A stretch of 64,000 nt of DNA from an uncultured Erythrobacter sp. Its GTDB lineage: Bacteria > Pseudomonadota > Alphaproteobacteria > Sphingomonadales > Sphingomonadaceae. Shown piece after piece: positions 11,799 through 22,721 of this stretch. Where the stretch lies: assembly GCA_947488325.1 (NCBI GenBank), contig CANKYZ010000002.1:248001-312000 (forward strand), given 5' to 3'. Each line of letters starts with the position of its first letter. The stretch's first letter is position 1. The translations under genes and the position numbers were made by a program. The notes under the pieces are model-generated. The model was not told the DNA's origin and did not search any database. It was given only the letters and a program-made list of their open reading frames with translations.

Positions 11799-11905
11799 GA
11801 GTTTTTTTTAATCCACGTATAAGATGCAGTTTATTGGCTGCAGTTTATCTGATGCAGGGCACTTAGGGATGCGCAAGCCCATCGGCAAGTCGATGCAAGG
11901 CGCGA

Positions 11906-12673
11906 TTAGCCTTCTTCGGTTTCACCTGCGGCCAATGCGATGCCCATAAAACTGTCCGCAGTGAGGCTGGCTCCGCCGACCAAAGCGCCGCCGACTTCTG
12001 GCACATTCAATATTTCACCAGCGTTTTCAGGCTTTACCGAACCGCCATAGAGGATGCGAACTTCCGCCCCTTCCTCTTCTCCAAACAACTCAACGAGCAG
12101 TGCGCGAATTTCCGCGTGCATCTCACCAATATCTGCCGGTGTGGCGGTTTTGCCCGTTCCAATTGCCCAGATCGGCTCATAAGCGACAGTCAATTTTTCC
12201 GCAGCGCCTCTTGGGATTTCAGGAAGCGACGCCTTGAGCTGTTTCTTCACATACGTCAGCGCACTGCCAGAATCGCGAGTCTTCTCACTTTCACCGCAAC
12301 AAAGAATGACGCGCAATCCCGCCGCTAAAGCGGCTTCGGCCTTGGCCTGGACAAGTGCGTCACCTTCGCCCTGACCTTGCCGTCGTTCACTATGGCCAAG
12401 AATTACGAATTTTGCGCCAGCATCAGCGAGCATTGTGGCAGAGATTTCGCCGGTATGCGCCCCGCTTTCCTGATCGTGGCAATCCTGGGCGCCAACAACA
12501 ATCTGTTCTGCCTCACGGTGAACCGGGTGAATTAGGGTCGATGGCGGCGCGATTGCCACTTCGACTTTCATATGGCGCTGCGCCGCACGATCAATCGCGC
12601 GCGCTTCGGAAAGCATGGCGCGAGTGCCGTGCATTTTCCAGTTTCCAACGATGTAGGGCCGCAGGGGCATCAC
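11906..12673 (-). CDS. tpiA: Triosephosphate isomerase
   Basis: YIVGNWKMHG, ILGHSERR, VAYEPIWAIGTGKTATP, YGGSVKPEN. Confidence 0.98.
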   Translation of the reverse strand: MMPLRPYIVGNWKMHGTRAMLSEARAIDRAAQRHMKVEVAIAPPSTLIHPVHREAEQIVVGAQDCHDQESGAHTGEISATMLADAGAKFVILGHSERRQGQGEGDALVQAKAEAALAAGLRVILCCGESEKTRDSGSALTYVKKQLKASLPEIPRGAAEKLTVAYEPIWAIGTGKTATPADIGEMHAEIRALLVELFGEEEGAEVRILYGGSVKPENAGEILNVPEVGGALVGGASLTADSFMGIALAAGETEEG

Positions 12674-12942
12674 ATTATCCTGAACAAAAAGGGTGTTTCG
12701 ATTCTGAAGACCCGATGTAGGGTCGGGGGGCGGCGTCCGCTACCTGACGACATAACTTTAGTCAAAAGCTCAGCCAACCTGTTGCCGCGAGGTCGCAGGG
12801 CAGATAAAGCGCACCTTCAGCAATGTTTGAGCGTTCATGCAAGTCAGGATGTTCAAGTTTAACAATGATATACCCAGTTGGGCACGTAAGTGTCGCGCTG
12901 CATTAACCAAGCGTGATCACGAATACCGGGAAGAGTCTCAAG

Positions 12943-14880
12943 ATGATTTCGATGTTTCGCAACTTCTTCCAATCGAAAATCGGTCTGCCGATATTCATAG
13001 GATTTCTGATTATTGTCGCATTGGCCTTTGCCGCGAGCGATATTAGCGGTTCCTCTACGTTTGGTGGTCTAACTGGTGATGATAAGGTCGCAGTTGTTGG
13101 CGGAGATGACATCTCGAGCAACGATATGGTCGGCGCGATGAACAACGCGATACGGCGTGAACGCAGAGAGAACCCAACCATCACTATGCCGGAATTTGTT
13201 GCTGGTGGTGGTTTAGAGGGCGAACTCAATCTGCTGATTGACCGTTACGCCATGGGCATCTTTGCACAGGAATATGGCCTGCGCGCCGGCGAAAATCTTA
13301 TCAACAGCGAAATCCTCAAGATCGGAGCATTCCGCAATCTGACCGGCGAGTTCGATCAGGTGGCATATCAGGCCGAATTGCGTCGCCAAGGCATCACAGA
13401 TTCGATCCTGCGCCGTGATATTGGCGATAGTATGTTAGCGCAGCAGGTGTTGCGCCCTGCATTTTTTGCACCGCAAATGTCCGATGCGGCCGCGCGTCAC
13501 TATGCGGCATTGGTTTTGGAGCGCCGGATTGGCCAGATTGGCGTTATCCCCAGTGAAACATTCGCACCCGAAGGCGATCCAACCGACGAACAGCTCAATG
13601 CCTATTACTCAGAAAGCCGAGCAGAATTTATCGTTCCAGAACGGCGAACCATCCGATTTGCCGCCTTCGGTGCTGACAGTGTGACAGCGGATATCACTCC
13701 GACTGATGAGCAGATCGCCGAACGGTTCGAAACAAACGCCGATCAATATGATGCGAGTGAGCGCCGTGCAGTCAGTTCCTTCGTCGTACCGACCGAAGGT
13801 GCGGCACGGGCATTGATCGAACGCATTCGCGCAGGAACGTCGCTTGAGGCCGCGGCGGCCGAAGCTGGTTTCCAGGTGTCCCCCGGCACCTTGCTTGAAA
13901 GCGAAGAATTGGCCTCTTCCACCAGTGCTACATTCGCTCAAAATGTATTTGCCGGCGAAGAGGGCTCCGTGGCCGATACCGCGCAGGGAGCTCTGGGTTG
14001 GTATGTTGCACGCATCGACAATGTCGAGCGCACGCCTGCACGCGCTTTGAGCGAAGTAAGCGAAGAGATTTCCGCTCAATTGCAAACAGAGGCCCGCGCT
14101 GGAGCGCTAATTGATCTCAGCAGCCGTATCGAAGAACTGGTTGATACCGGCAGTTCACTGACGGACGTAGCGACCGAATTCGGGCTTGAGATCAACGTGG
14201 TCTCTGACGTTTTGGAAGATGGCCGGGTATTCGGCGGATTTGAGCAAGGGATCAGCCCAGCTTTACGCCCAATCGTCGACACGGCATTCCAAATGGAGGA
14301 AAGCGAACCTCAGTTGGCTGAGCTAATTCCAGGCGCGCAGTTCTTGATTTTTGACGTAGAGGACATTGTCGAAAGCGCCGCACCGCCGCTCGACGAAGTC
14401 CGCAATGTCGCAGTTGATGGCTGGCGCCTTGCCGAGGGAAACAAACTTGCTGGTGAATCGGCAAATCGTATCCTGGCAGCAGTCCGCGGCGGAGCCTCGT
14501 TAACCGAAGCGATGCGCGCCGAGGATGCCTCACTCACTCAGATTGAGGATGTCGATCTGCGCCGCACCGAATTGCTCTCTGCTCAGAACCAGCGCATCCC
14601 GTCCGCCTTGGTCCTGCTGTTTTCGATGGCGCGCGATTCCACGAAAGTTTTGGAAGAAGGAAACGATGTCGGATGGTATGTCATCGATCTCGATAGAATT
14701 GAGACCGATCCGATCGAGGATAACAGCGAGGTATTGGCCGACACCCGTGAACAGCTCGCCCCTGCTCTGGTCGCAGAATATAACGCCCAGCTATCGCGCG
14801 CGATCCGCGCTGAGGTTGGCGTTGAGCGCAATGAGGAAGCAATCGAAGCTGTGCGTAGAGCTTTGGTGGGCGAGAATTGA
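12943..14880 (+). CDS. PpiD/SurA-type peptidylprolyl isomerase, membrane anchored
   Basis: MISMFRNFFQSKIGLPIFIGFLIIVALAF N-terminal TM; SurA_N-like and parvulin-like regions. Confidence 0.85.
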   Translation: MISMFRNFFQSKIGLPIFIGFLIIVALAFAASDISGSSTFGGLTGDDKVAVVGGDDISSNDMVGAMNNAIRRERRENPTITMPEFVAGGGLEGELNLLIDRYAMGIFAQEYGLRAGENLINSEILKIGAFRNLTGEFDQVAYQAELRRQGITDSILRRDIGDSMLAQQVLRPAFFAPQMSDAAARHYAALVLERRIGQIGVIPSETFAPEGDPTDEQLNAYYSESRAEFIVPERRTIRFAAFGADSVTADITPTDEQIAERFETNADQYDASERRAVSSFVVPTEGAARALIERIRAGTSLEAAAAEAGFQVSPGTLLESEELASSTSATFAQNVFAGEEGSVADTAQGALGWYVARIDNVERTPARALSEVSEEISAQLQTEARAGALIDLSSRIEELVDTGSSLTDVATEFGLEINVVSDVLEDGRVFGGFEQGISPALRPIVDTAFQMEESEPQLAELIPGAQFLIFDVEDIVESAAPPLDEVRNVAVDGWRLAEGNKLAGESANRILAAVRGGASLTEAMRAEDASLTQIEDVDLRRTELLSAQNQRIPSALVLLFSMARDSTKVLEEGNDVGWYVIDLDRIETDPIEDNSEVLADTREQLAPALVAEYNAQLSRAIRAEVGVERNEEAIEAVRRALVGEN

Positions 14881-14929
14881 TGCGTCGCGCCAGTTATTTC
14901 ACTGCTGACTAATTCTGAGTGGCCGAAGC

Positions 14930-16486
14930 GTGAATCCGTCCGACTCTTTCCCGTCTCAACTGGAAAATGCTGCTGGTGCCGCGCAGGCTTTGGCACAAGT
15001 CCGGCCTTCATTGGTCTGGCGCCGGGTTGTTGCAGATAGCGATACACCTGTTGGTGCTGCGCGTCGTTTGATTGAACCGGGGCGCGGCGATTTCCTGTTG
15101 GAATCGGTTGAAGGCGGCGAAGTGCGCGGGCGGTACAGCCTGCTTGGCCTAAACCCAGACCTTGTATTCCGCGCCAGCGAAGGTGTGGCGGCGACAAACC
15201 GTGTTTGGCAGACTGATCGTGACGCGTTTGAGCCGTGTGAGGGTGATGCCTTGCGCGAATTGCGAGCTTTAGCTGATACATGCCGGATTGATGTTCCGGC
15301 AGATGGACCAGCGGCGTTACCGCCCGCACTCGCGTGTCTTGTCGGATATTTCGGCTATGAGACAATAGGGTTGGTCGAAAAACTGCCTAGAGCTGCGCCG
15401 AGCGAGCTTGCGCTGCCGGATATGTTGTTTGTCCGACCCACGGTGATCCTGATCTTTGATCGGCTTTCAGATGAGCTGTTCTGCGTTGCACCGATCTGGA
15501 GCGCCAGCAATCCCGGCGCCGCCATCGAAAGCGCGAGCGAGCGGATCGACGAAACATTGCGTGCGCTAACACAGCGACGTCCTGACGAGCCGCGTATATC
15601 CGCTGATCTGGCGGAGCCTGAACTTACGCCGGTTATGGCACCGGGTGATTACAAGAAACTGGTCGCGCGGGCGAAAGACTACATCGTCGCAGGCGATATT
15701 TTTCAAGTCGTCTTAGCCCAGCGTTTCACCTGTCCATTTGAATTACCGCCACTGGAACTTTACCGCGCGCTGCGCCGGGTGAACCCATCGCCATTTCTCT
15801 ATTTTCTCGATCTACCTGGTTTCGCCGTCGTCGGGTCGAGTCCTGAAATATTGGTGCGGGTGCGCGCAAATTCCCATGGGACACAGGAAATAACCGTCCG
15901 GCCCATTGCAGGCACACGTCCGCGGGGCGCTGATCGGGCAGAAGACGATGCAAACGAATCCAGCCTTCTGGCCGACCCCAAGGAACGCGCTGAGCACCTT
16001 ATGCTACTAGATCTGGGCCGCAATGATGTGGGCCGAGTTGCTGCACGCGGCACCGTCGAAGTGACTGACAGTTTCACCATCGAACGTTACAGCCATGTGA
16101 TGCACATTGTTAGCAATGTGGTGGGTGAACTCGCCGATGGCAAAGACGCATTGGACGCTTTGTTTGCAGGTTTTCCGGCAGGCACGGTCTCTGGCGCACC
16201 CAAAATCCGCGCCTGCGAAATCATCGCAGAACTGGAGCCTGAAACACGCGGCGCTTATGCTGGTGGTGTTGGCTATTTCGCGCCTGATGGATCGGTTGAT
16301 TCTTGTATCGTGTTGCGCACCGCAGTTGTGAAAGATCGAACAATGCATGTTCAAGCAGGCGCCGGAATCGTCGCCGATAGCAATCCGGATTATGAACTCG
16401 CAGAATGCAGCGCCAAAGCCGGAGCATTGATCGCCGCCGCGCGCGAAGCAGTGCGAGTGGCCAGCGAACCGGGGTTTGGACAATGA
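14930..16486 (+). CDS. trpE: Anthranilate synthase component I
   Basis: VVLAQRFTCPF, NPSPFLYFLDL, VRPIAGTRPRGADRAED, LMLLDLGRNDVGRVA, GTVSGAPKIRA; GTG start. Confidence 0.96.
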   Translation: MNPSDSFPSQLENAAGAAQALAQVRPSLVWRRVVADSDTPVGAARRLIEPGRGDFLLESVEGGEVRGRYSLLGLNPDLVFRASEGVAATNRVWQTDRDAFEPCEGDALRELRALADTCRIDVPADGPAALPPALACLVGYFGYETIGLVEKLPRAAPSELALPDMLFVRPTVILIFDRLSDELFCVAPIWSASNPGAAIESASERIDETLRALTQRRPDEPRISADLAEPELTPVMAPGDYKKLVARAKDYIVAGDIFQVVLAQRFTCPFELPPLELYRALRRVNPSPFLYFLDLPGFAVVGSSPEILVRVRANSHGTQEITVRPIAGTRPRGADRAEDDANESSLLADPKERAEHLMLLDLGRNDVGRVAARGTVEVTDSFTIERYSHVMHIVSNVVGELADGKDALDALFAGFPAGTVSGAPKIRACEIIAELEPETRGAYAGGVGYFAPDGSVDSCIVLRTAVVKDRTMHVQAGAGIVADSNPDYELAECSAKAGALIAAAREAVRVASEPGFGQ

Positions 16487-17331
16487 AAACAGCGTTACTT
16501 CTACTCACCGCACCCATTTTACTGGGAACTCTCGCCGCTTGTCAGGAACAGGCAGCCGGCGAGGCTGTGGTTCGGACCGAATTGGGCGACCCCGTCGCCG
16601 CGGGACAGGTCGCAGCGGCCGATGAAGAACGCGCTGTTGAACCAGAAGAAACCACCGCCTCCAATTCACCATGCCGCGCGGCCAATTTTGAAGGCATAGC
16701 GATTACGCATTGCGTTGCCGATCCAGAACTTCACCGCATCAGCGCCTCACTCGCGCCGGCAAGCGGTCCCAATTTCGGCACAATCGAAGGGTGGGCAGCT
16801 GGCCGCAATGAAACCGACATCGCATTCGTAATGAATGGCGGAATGTATGGAGATGATTTGAAGGCAATCGGTTATTTCGTTCAAGAGGGTGACCGCTTGG
16901 TTGAGCTTAATCGGGGAGATGGCAGCGGCAATTTCTTCCTGAAACCCAATGGAGTGTTCTTCGGATCGAATGGCAGGTGGCGCATCCTCACCACGGAAAT
17001 ATTCCTGCGCACTGTCGGCGACCGCCCACAATTCGGTACACAATCTGGGCCAATGCTTGTTATTGATGGCGACCTTCACCCTGAAATTCAGGATAACGGG
17101 CCATCCAAGGCGATCCGCAATGGCGTGGGTATCGATACATCAGGCCGAGCGCATTTCGTGATTTCGGATACCCCGGCCAGTTTTGGCCAAATCGCCCGGT
17201 TTTTCCGTGATGAGCTGGAGGTTCAAAACGCAATGTTCCTCGATGGCAATGTTTCGTCATTGTGGGATCCGGCAACGGGCCGAATGGATGGCCGCCGGGT
17301 CGGTCCGCTCTTGGTTGTGGAGACGAAATGA
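16483..17331 (+). CDS. Phosphodiester glycosidase family (DUF2233/NAGPA-like) lipoprotein
   Basis: Lipobox signal MKTALLLLTAPILLGTLAAC; FVMNGGMYGDD, PNGVFFG, RNGVGIDTSGRAHFVIS, NAMFLDGNVSSLW; ATGA overlap with trpE stop. Confidence 0.85.
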   Translation: MKTALLLLTAPILLGTLAACQEQAAGEAVVRTELGDPVAAGQVAAADEERAVEPEETTASNSPCRAANFEGIAITHCVADPELHRISASLAPASGPNFGTIEGWAAGRNETDIAFVMNGGMYGDDLKAIGYFVQEGDRLVELNRGDGSGNFFLKPNGVFFGSNGRWRILTTEIFLRTVGDRPQFGTQSGPMLVIDGDLHPEIQDNGPSKAIRNGVGIDTSGRAHFVISDTPASFGQIARFFRDELEVQNAMFLDGNVSSLWDPATGRMDGRRVGPLLVVETK

Positions 17332-18308
17332 TGCCAGCCTCAAACATGCTCAGTTACGACCGCACACTCTATCCTGAAATTGAGCCTTACCAGACCGGGA
17401 TGCTCGATGTCGGCGATGGCCATTCTATTTATTGGGAACGCAGCGGCACACCGGGTGCAAAACCTGCGGTATTCCTCCATGGCGGCCCCGGCGGCGGCAT
17501 GGCGCCGTCGCACCGCCGCCAATGGGACCCAGATCTGTATGACGTGCTGTTGTTCGATCAGCGCGGCTGCGGCCAATCACTTCCCTTTGCCGAAATAGAG
17601 CACAATGACACATGGCGCATCGTTGAGGACATTGAACGTCTGCGCGAAATGTGCGGGCATGATGCATGGCAAGTGTTCGGCGGCAGCTGGGGCGCAACCC
17701 TCGCACTCGCCTATGCCCAGAAATACCCCGGACGCACAACAGAGATCATCTTGCGCGGCGTATTCCTTGCCCGGCAAAAGGAAAAAGGCTGGCTCTACAC
17801 CTATGGCGCTAGCGAAATCATGGCCGAACAATGGGACAATTTCATCGGTCTGATCCCGGAAGAAGAGCGCGGCGACCTCGTGAAAGCCTATTACGCCCGC
17901 CTCACCAGCGACGATGAACCAACGCGCCTAGCTGCGGCGAAGGAATGGTCTTTGTGGGAGGGCACAGTGGCAACATTGCTGCCCAATGAGGGGCTGTTAG
18001 AAGAGTTTGCGGACCCATCCAAAGCCGTGCCGTTTGCAAGAATCTGCGCACGCTTTTTCCTCGAGGACTTTTTCCTGGAGGAAGCCCAATTGTTGCGTGA
18101 TACCCATAAAATCAAGCATATCCCAACCATCATCGTTCAAGGGCGTCACGACATTTGCACTCCCCCACGTTCAGCATGGGAAGTGAAAAAAGCGCTTCCC
18201 GAAGCCGAACTGTGGATCGTGGACGATGCAGGTCACAGCGCCAGCGAGCCCGGCATTATCGACGGGTTGGTTCACGCGACGGATAAATTTGCGGGCAAAA
18301 CCGCATGA
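17328..18308 (+). CDS. pip: Proline iminopeptidase
   Basis: LFDQRGCGQSLPFA, VFGGSWGATLALAYAQKYP, YGASEIMAEQWDNF, HDICTPPRSAWEVKKALPEAELWIVDDAGHSASEPG. Confidence 0.94.
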   Translation: MMPASNMLSYDRTLYPEIEPYQTGMLDVGDGHSIYWERSGTPGAKPAVFLHGGPGGGMAPSHRRQWDPDLYDVLLFDQRGCGQSLPFAEIEHNDTWRIVEDIERLREMCGHDAWQVFGGSWGATLALAYAQKYPGRTTEIILRGVFLARQKEKGWLYTYGASEIMAEQWDNFIGLIPEEERGDLVKAYYARLTSDDEPTRLAAAKEWSLWEGTVATLLPNEGLLEEFADPSKAVPFARICARFFLEDFFLEEAQLLRDTHKIKHIPTIIVQGRHDICTPPRSAWEVKKALPEAELWIVDDAGHSASEPGIIDGLVHATDKFAGKTA

Positions 18309-18931
18309 GCGCCAAACCCGACATCCTGGTGATCGACAATTACGACAGCTTCACCTTCAACCTCGTCCATTATTTGATGGAGTTAGGGGCAGAAGTGCGA
18401 GTCGAACGCAATGATGCGATTTCGGCTTCAGCGGCTTTGGCTACGGGCGCGCGCGGATTTCTCATTTCTCCTGGACCTTGCACCCCGAATGAAGCCGGGA
18501 TTAGCCTCGATTTGGTTGCCGCCTGCACCGATGCACAAACCCCGCTGCTCGGCGTGTGCCTTGGCCATCAATCCATCGGTCAGCATTTTGGCGGAACGGT
18601 CGCGCGCGGCGGATTGATGCATGGCAAGACGTCTCCGGTGGCGCATGATGGCTCAGGCGTCTTCACAGGCTTGCCCTCGCCCTTTACCGCGACCCGTTAT
18701 CACAGCCTCGAAGTGGTCGATGTCCCCGTAAACTTGATTGCCAACGCCCATGCCAAAACACCAGGTCACAGTAACACCAGCGTGATGGGATTCCGGCACG
18801 AAACTCTGCCAATACACGGCGTCCAATTTCACCCAGAAAGCATTGCCACAGAGCATGGCCACGCGCTGCTCGCCAATTTCCTGAGAATTTGCGGTGTTGA
18901 GGCGCATATGCCCGAAAGGCTGACAGCATGA
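18305..18931 (+). CDS. trpG: Anthranilate synthase component II (glutamine amidotransferase)
   Basis: DILVIDNYDSFTFNLVHYL, SPGPCTPNEAGISLDL, LLGVCLGHQSIGQ, GVQFHPESIATEHGH. Confidence 0.96.
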   Translation: MSAKPDILVIDNYDSFTFNLVHYLMELGAEVRVERNDAISASAALATGARGFLISPGPCTPNEAGISLDLVAACTDAQTPLLGVCLGHQSIGQHFGGTVARGGLMHGKTSPVAHDGSGVFTGLPSPFTATRYHSLEVVDVPVNLIANAHAKTPGHSNTSVMGFRHETLPIHGVQFHPESIATEHGHALLANFLRICGVEAHMPERLTA

Positions 18932-19920
18932 CCGCCCTGCCCGACATTTCCAAGCCACTAACCGAAAGCGACGCAGAAACCGCGTTCGGCATCCTGCTAG
19001 ACGGCGCTCCATCTGAAGATGAGATCGAAGGTTTTCTGATCGCTTTGTCAGAGCGCGGTGAGACTTCGAATGAGATTGCCGGCGCAGCACGAGCATTGCG
19101 CGCACGCCTGAACCCGATTGAAGCACCTGAAGGAGCGATCGATGTCTGCGGAACAGGCGGCGATGGACACCATACTCTCAACGTCTCAACCGCGGTCAGT
19201 CTGGTGGTCGCGGCCTGCGGTGTGCCTGTGGCGAAACATGGCAACCGCGCAGCCTCTTCAAAGGCAGGGGCCGCTGACACTTTGGAAGCGCTCGGCCTCA
19301 ATATGGACGCTGCTGGGGACACAGCGGAAAAAACGCTCGCACAGATCGGTATCTGCTTTCTGTTTGCCAAGAACCATCATCCAGCGATGGGCCGCATCCA
19401 ACCGATCCGCAAACGCATTGGTAAACGCACAATCTTCAACCTGATGGGCCCACTTTCAAATCCGGCGGCCGTAAAAAGCCAATTGATTGGCATTGCACGC
19501 CCGGCCTATGTCCCGATTTATGCTGGTGCTTTGGCAAAATTGGGCACTGGGCGCTCGCTCATCATTTCGGGTGATGAAGGGCTGGACGAGCTAAGTCTCG
19601 CGGGTGGCAATGAGGTCGCAATTGTGACTGGCAATGTCTTCGAAATGCAGCGCCTGCACCCCTCTGATGCTGGACTGCCTACCGCTCCTATCGAGGCCAT
19701 TCGCGGAGACGATGCGACACACAACGCCGCCGCACTGAAAGCGCTGTTGACCGGCACTCCCAGCCCATATCGTGATGCAGTCCTGTTCAACGCTGCGGGT
19801 GCCTTGCTGGTCGCGAAAAAGGGCGGCGACTGGGCAGAACGCACAGCAATCGCGGCCGAGGCGATTGATAGCGGACGGGCGATGCAGTTGCTCAAAGACT
19901 GGATCGCGTTGGCTGTATGA
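18928..19920 (+). CDS. trpD: Anthranilate phosphoribosyltransferase
   Basis: [51 protein letters not shown]. Confidence 0.97.
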   Translation: MTALPDISKPLTESDAETAFGILLDGAPSEDEIEGFLIALSERGETSNEIAGAARALRARLNPIEAPEGAIDVCGTGGDGHHTLNVSTAVSLVVAACGVPVAKHGNRAASSKAGAADTLEALGLNMDAAGDTAEKTLAQIGICFLFAKNHHPAMGRIQPIRKRIGKRTIFNLMGPLSNPAAVKSQLIGIARPAYVPIYAGALAKLGTGRSLIISGDEGLDELSLAGGNEVAIVTGNVFEMQRLHPSDAGLPTAPIEAIRGDDATHNAAALKALLTGTPSPYRDAVLFNAAGALLVAKKGGDWAERTAIAAEAIDSGRAMQLLKDWIALAV

Positions 19921-20705
19921 ATAAACTAGAGGAAATCTGCACAGCGAAAGTCAAAGAGGTTGCCGCGCGAATGCAAGCGATCTCGCGCGCCGATCTAACC
20001 GCGGCTGCCGCCGAACAAACTGCACCGCGCGGGTTTGAGTCGGCTTTACGTGCAAAAACGCAAACTGGTTTCGCTCTTATTGCAGAAATTAAACGAGCTA
20101 GTCCTTCCAAAGGTCTGATTCGCGGGGATTTTCGTCCCGCAGACCACGCGGTCGATTACGAAGCTGGCGGTGCTACATGCCTTTCCGTCCTGACCGATGC
20201 ACCGTATTTTCAAGGACATGAGAATTTTCTGATCCAGGCGCGTGCGGTTTGCGCCCTGCCCGTGCTGCGCAAAGATTTCATGGTTGATCCATGGCAATGT
20301 CTGGAAGCGCGCGCGATTGGAGCCGATGCGATCCTGATTATCGTCGCGGCTTTGGACGATACGCAGATGGCAGAGATTGAAGCGGCTGCGATGGAGCACA
20401 GCATGGACGTGCTCGTGGAAGTTCATAATGAAGCCGAACTTGAGCGCGCATCCGCTCACCTGAAAAGCCGGTTGATCGGGGTGAATAACCGCGATCTGAG
20501 GACATTCACCACGTCGTTATCCGTGACTGAGCGCCTTGTGCCTTTCGCGCCGGAAAGTGCGCTGCTGGTCGGCGAAAGCGGAATTGCGGAGCATGCCGAT
20601 TGTGAGCGCTTGGCGAAAAGTGGTGTGCGCACGTTTCTGGTCGGTGAAAGCTTGATGCGCGCGGATGACATTGCGGCGGCCACGCGAAAGCTGCTTGGAA
20701 CATAG
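19917..20705 (+). CDS. trpC: Indole-3-glycerol-phosphate synthase
   Basis: [51 protein letters not shown]. Confidence 0.97.
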   Translation: MNKLEEICTAKVKEVAARMQAISRADLTAAAAEQTAPRGFESALRAKTQTGFALIAEIKRASPSKGLIRGDFRPADHAVDYEAGGATCLSVLTDAPYFQGHENFLIQARAVCALPVLRKDFMVDPWQCLEARAIGADAILIIVAALDDTQMAEIEAAAMEHSMDVLVEVHNEAELERASAHLKSRLIGVNNRDLRTFTTSLSVTERLVPFAPESALLVGESGIAEHADCERLAKSGVRTFLVGESLMRADDIAAATRKLLGT

Positions 20706-20871
20706 CCTCCTCAAAAGCTCCACTGTCCTACAGCGGCTCTCCGTGGCAGATAGGTGGAATGAACCACGCAAAAGCCCTTTTGAATGACTTTTTGACGCAA
20801 TTTGTGGCGGAACCAGTTTCTCTCTCTGGACAGTGTAACATGCGGTCCATGTCTCAAAGGAAAGCCCGGAA

Positions 20872-21348
20872 ATGAGCGGTTTGACGCATCTTAGTGAAGA
20901 CGGCGCAGCGCGCATGGTCGATGTGGGCGGCAAGATCCCTACGCAGCGTGTCGCGATCGCCTCTGGCCGGATCATGATGACAGCCGAAACGCTGAGCGCG
21001 ATCCGTTCTGGCGATGCTCCAAAGGGCGACGTGCTGGGCACGGCCCGGATTGCAGGCATCATGGCGGCAAAACGCACCGGCGAGCTTATCCCGCTCTGCC
21101 ACCCGCTCGGGCTGGAAGCGGTTACGGTGGACTTCACCTTCGAGGATAACTCCATCCGCGCCACCGTCACCGCTTCGCTCACCGGCAAGACTGGTGTCGA
21201 GATGGAGGCGATGGTCGCGGTCTCAACCGCGCTGCTGACAATCTACGATATGGCCAAGGCCATCGATAAGGCGATGGTGATCGGTGAGATCCGCCTACTA
21301 GAGAAGCGCGGCGGTAAGTCGGGCGACTGGAAAGCGCCGCGATTGTGA
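20872..21348 (+). CDS. moaC: Cyclic pyranopterin monophosphate synthase
   Basis: [66 protein letters not shown]. Confidence 0.97.
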   Translation: MSGLTHLSEDGAARMVDVGGKIPTQRVAIASGRIMMTAETLSAIRSGDAPKGDVLGTARIAGIMAAKRTGELIPLCHPLGLEAVTVDFTFEDNSIRATVTASLTGKTGVEMEAMVAVSTALLTIYDMAKAIDKAMVIGEIRLLEKRGGKSGDWKAPRL

Positions 21349-22523
21349 GTGCGATGCTGGGCCTGGAGGAAGCGCAGGAGCAGCTGATCGCGCTCGCACC
21401 AAGCATGGGAGGCGAGGATGTGCCGATCGAAGCCTCGCTTGGCCGCGTGCTCGCAAGCGACCTTGCTGCAAACCGCACGCAGCCGTCCGCTGACCTCTCA
21501 GCGATGGACGGCTATGCGATTGCAGGGGAAGGACCCTGGGCGCTGATTGGAGAAAGCCGCGCTGGCGCTCCGTTCGATGGCGCGATTGCCCCCGGACAGG
21601 CGACCCGCATCTCAACCGGGGCGCACATGCCGCCAGGCAGCGACCGGGTGCTGATCCAAGAGAACGCGGAGGTCGAAGCGGGCATTGTCAGCAGCGGTGA
21701 CGTACCGCTGCGGATGCGCCATGTCCGGAAACGCGGTTTTGACTTCAATGAAGGTGACGCGGTGATGCGGGCTGGCACTCGAATCGGCGCTGCCCAGATG
21801 GCGCTGGCTATGTCCGCCGGCCATGCAAACGTGTCTGCGGTCCGGTGGCCCAAGGTCGCGATCCTCGACAGTGGTGATGAGCTGGTGCGCAATCCCGGGC
21901 AATGCGGTCCAAACCAGATTCCAGCGAGCAATGGCGCGATGATCGCGGCTATGCTCGCGCCGCTTGTAGGTTCCACAGATCGTCTTGGTCCGGTGCGCGA
22001 CGACCTTGGCGAACTGGCCGCTGCATTGGAGCACGCGGAAGGAGCTGACATCCTCATCACGTCCGGCGGAGCGTCAGTCGGTGACCATGACTTGATCCAA
22101 CGGGCCTTGATCGATTGGGGTGCAGACCTCGCGTTCTGGAAGGTCGCGATCAAGCCGGGCAAGCCATTGATGGTGGCAAGACGCGGCGAACAGGTCGTGC
22201 TGGGCCTTCCCGGAAATCCGGTGTCGAGCTTCGTTACCTGCTTCCTGTTTGGACTGCCCTTGATCCGGGCTGCTCTGGGGATGCCCTTCCCATTGCCGAC
22301 GACGCAGACTGTAACTGCTGCCGAACCAATCCCCGTAACAGGCACGCGGCGTGAGTTCCTGAGAGGGTTCAGCGATGGCTCCAAAGTCCGCCAGGTAGCA
22401 TCGCAGGATTCAAGCGCATTACTGGCTCTAGCCGGGGCCAATTGTCTTATCGATCGCCCCGCTGGATCGCCCGCCGTCGCAGTTGGTGACAGCGTTTCGG
22501 TGTACAACCTCCAAAATGGCTGA
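21345..22523 (+). CDS. moeA: Molybdopterin molybdotransferase
   Basis: [46 protein letters not shown] overlap with moaC. Confidence 0.95.
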   Translation: MSAMLGLEEAQEQLIALAPSMGGEDVPIEASLGRVLASDLAANRTQPSADLSAMDGYAIAGEGPWALIGESRAGAPFDGAIAPGQATRISTGAHMPPGSDRVLIQENAEVEAGIVSSGDVPLRMRHVRKRGFDFNEGDAVMRAGTRIGAAQMALAMSAGHANVSAVRWPKVAILDSGDELVRNPGQCGPNQIPASNGAMIAAMLAPLVGSTDRLGPVRDDLGELAAALEHAEGADILITSGGASVGDHDLIQRALIDWGADLAFWKVAIKPGKPLMVARRGEQVVLGLPGNPVSSFVTCFLFGLPLIRAALGMPFPLPTTQTVTAAEPIPVTGTRREFLRGFSDGSKVRQVASQDSSALLALAGANCLIDRPAGSPAVAVGDSVSVYNLQNG

Positions 22524-22579
22524 ATTGCGCGGGTTTGTGTCCAGTGCGTGCTTGACTTACCGAATCAGGTTGCCTACTT

Positions 22580-22594
22580 GTTCTGTATTCGTTC
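22580..22594 (+). promoter_or_regulatory. LexA/SOS box upstream of lexA
   Basis: GTTCTGTATTCGTTC matches the alphaproteobacterial SOS box GTTC-N7-GTTC exactly. Confidence 0.85.
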
Positions 22595-22595
22595 A

Positions 22596-22647
22596 CCATA
22601 TTGGTGCACGTTCAATGCTCTGCCAAGCACCCATATTGGTGCCGTTC
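22596..22647 (+). repeat. Two imperfect direct repeats CCATATTGGTGCaCGTTC / CCATATTGGTGCCGTTC, 35 bp apart
   Basis: Read directly at 22596-22613 and 22631-22647 in the moeA-lexA intergenic region. Confidence 0.8.
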
Positions 22648-22721
22648 AGGGCGTGTGAGTTTGGCACTACGTGTGCTCCTGTTTGGAGTGTCCGGGACGG
22701 TGCGCCTTAGGGAGTTTGCCC

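Noticed and set aside
14583-15365. 260-aa minus-strand ORF across the ppiD-trpE junction
   Set aside because: Antisense to two well supported genes; no motif
21512-22507. 331-aa minus-strand ORF
   Set aside because: Antisense to moeA, which has clear family motifs
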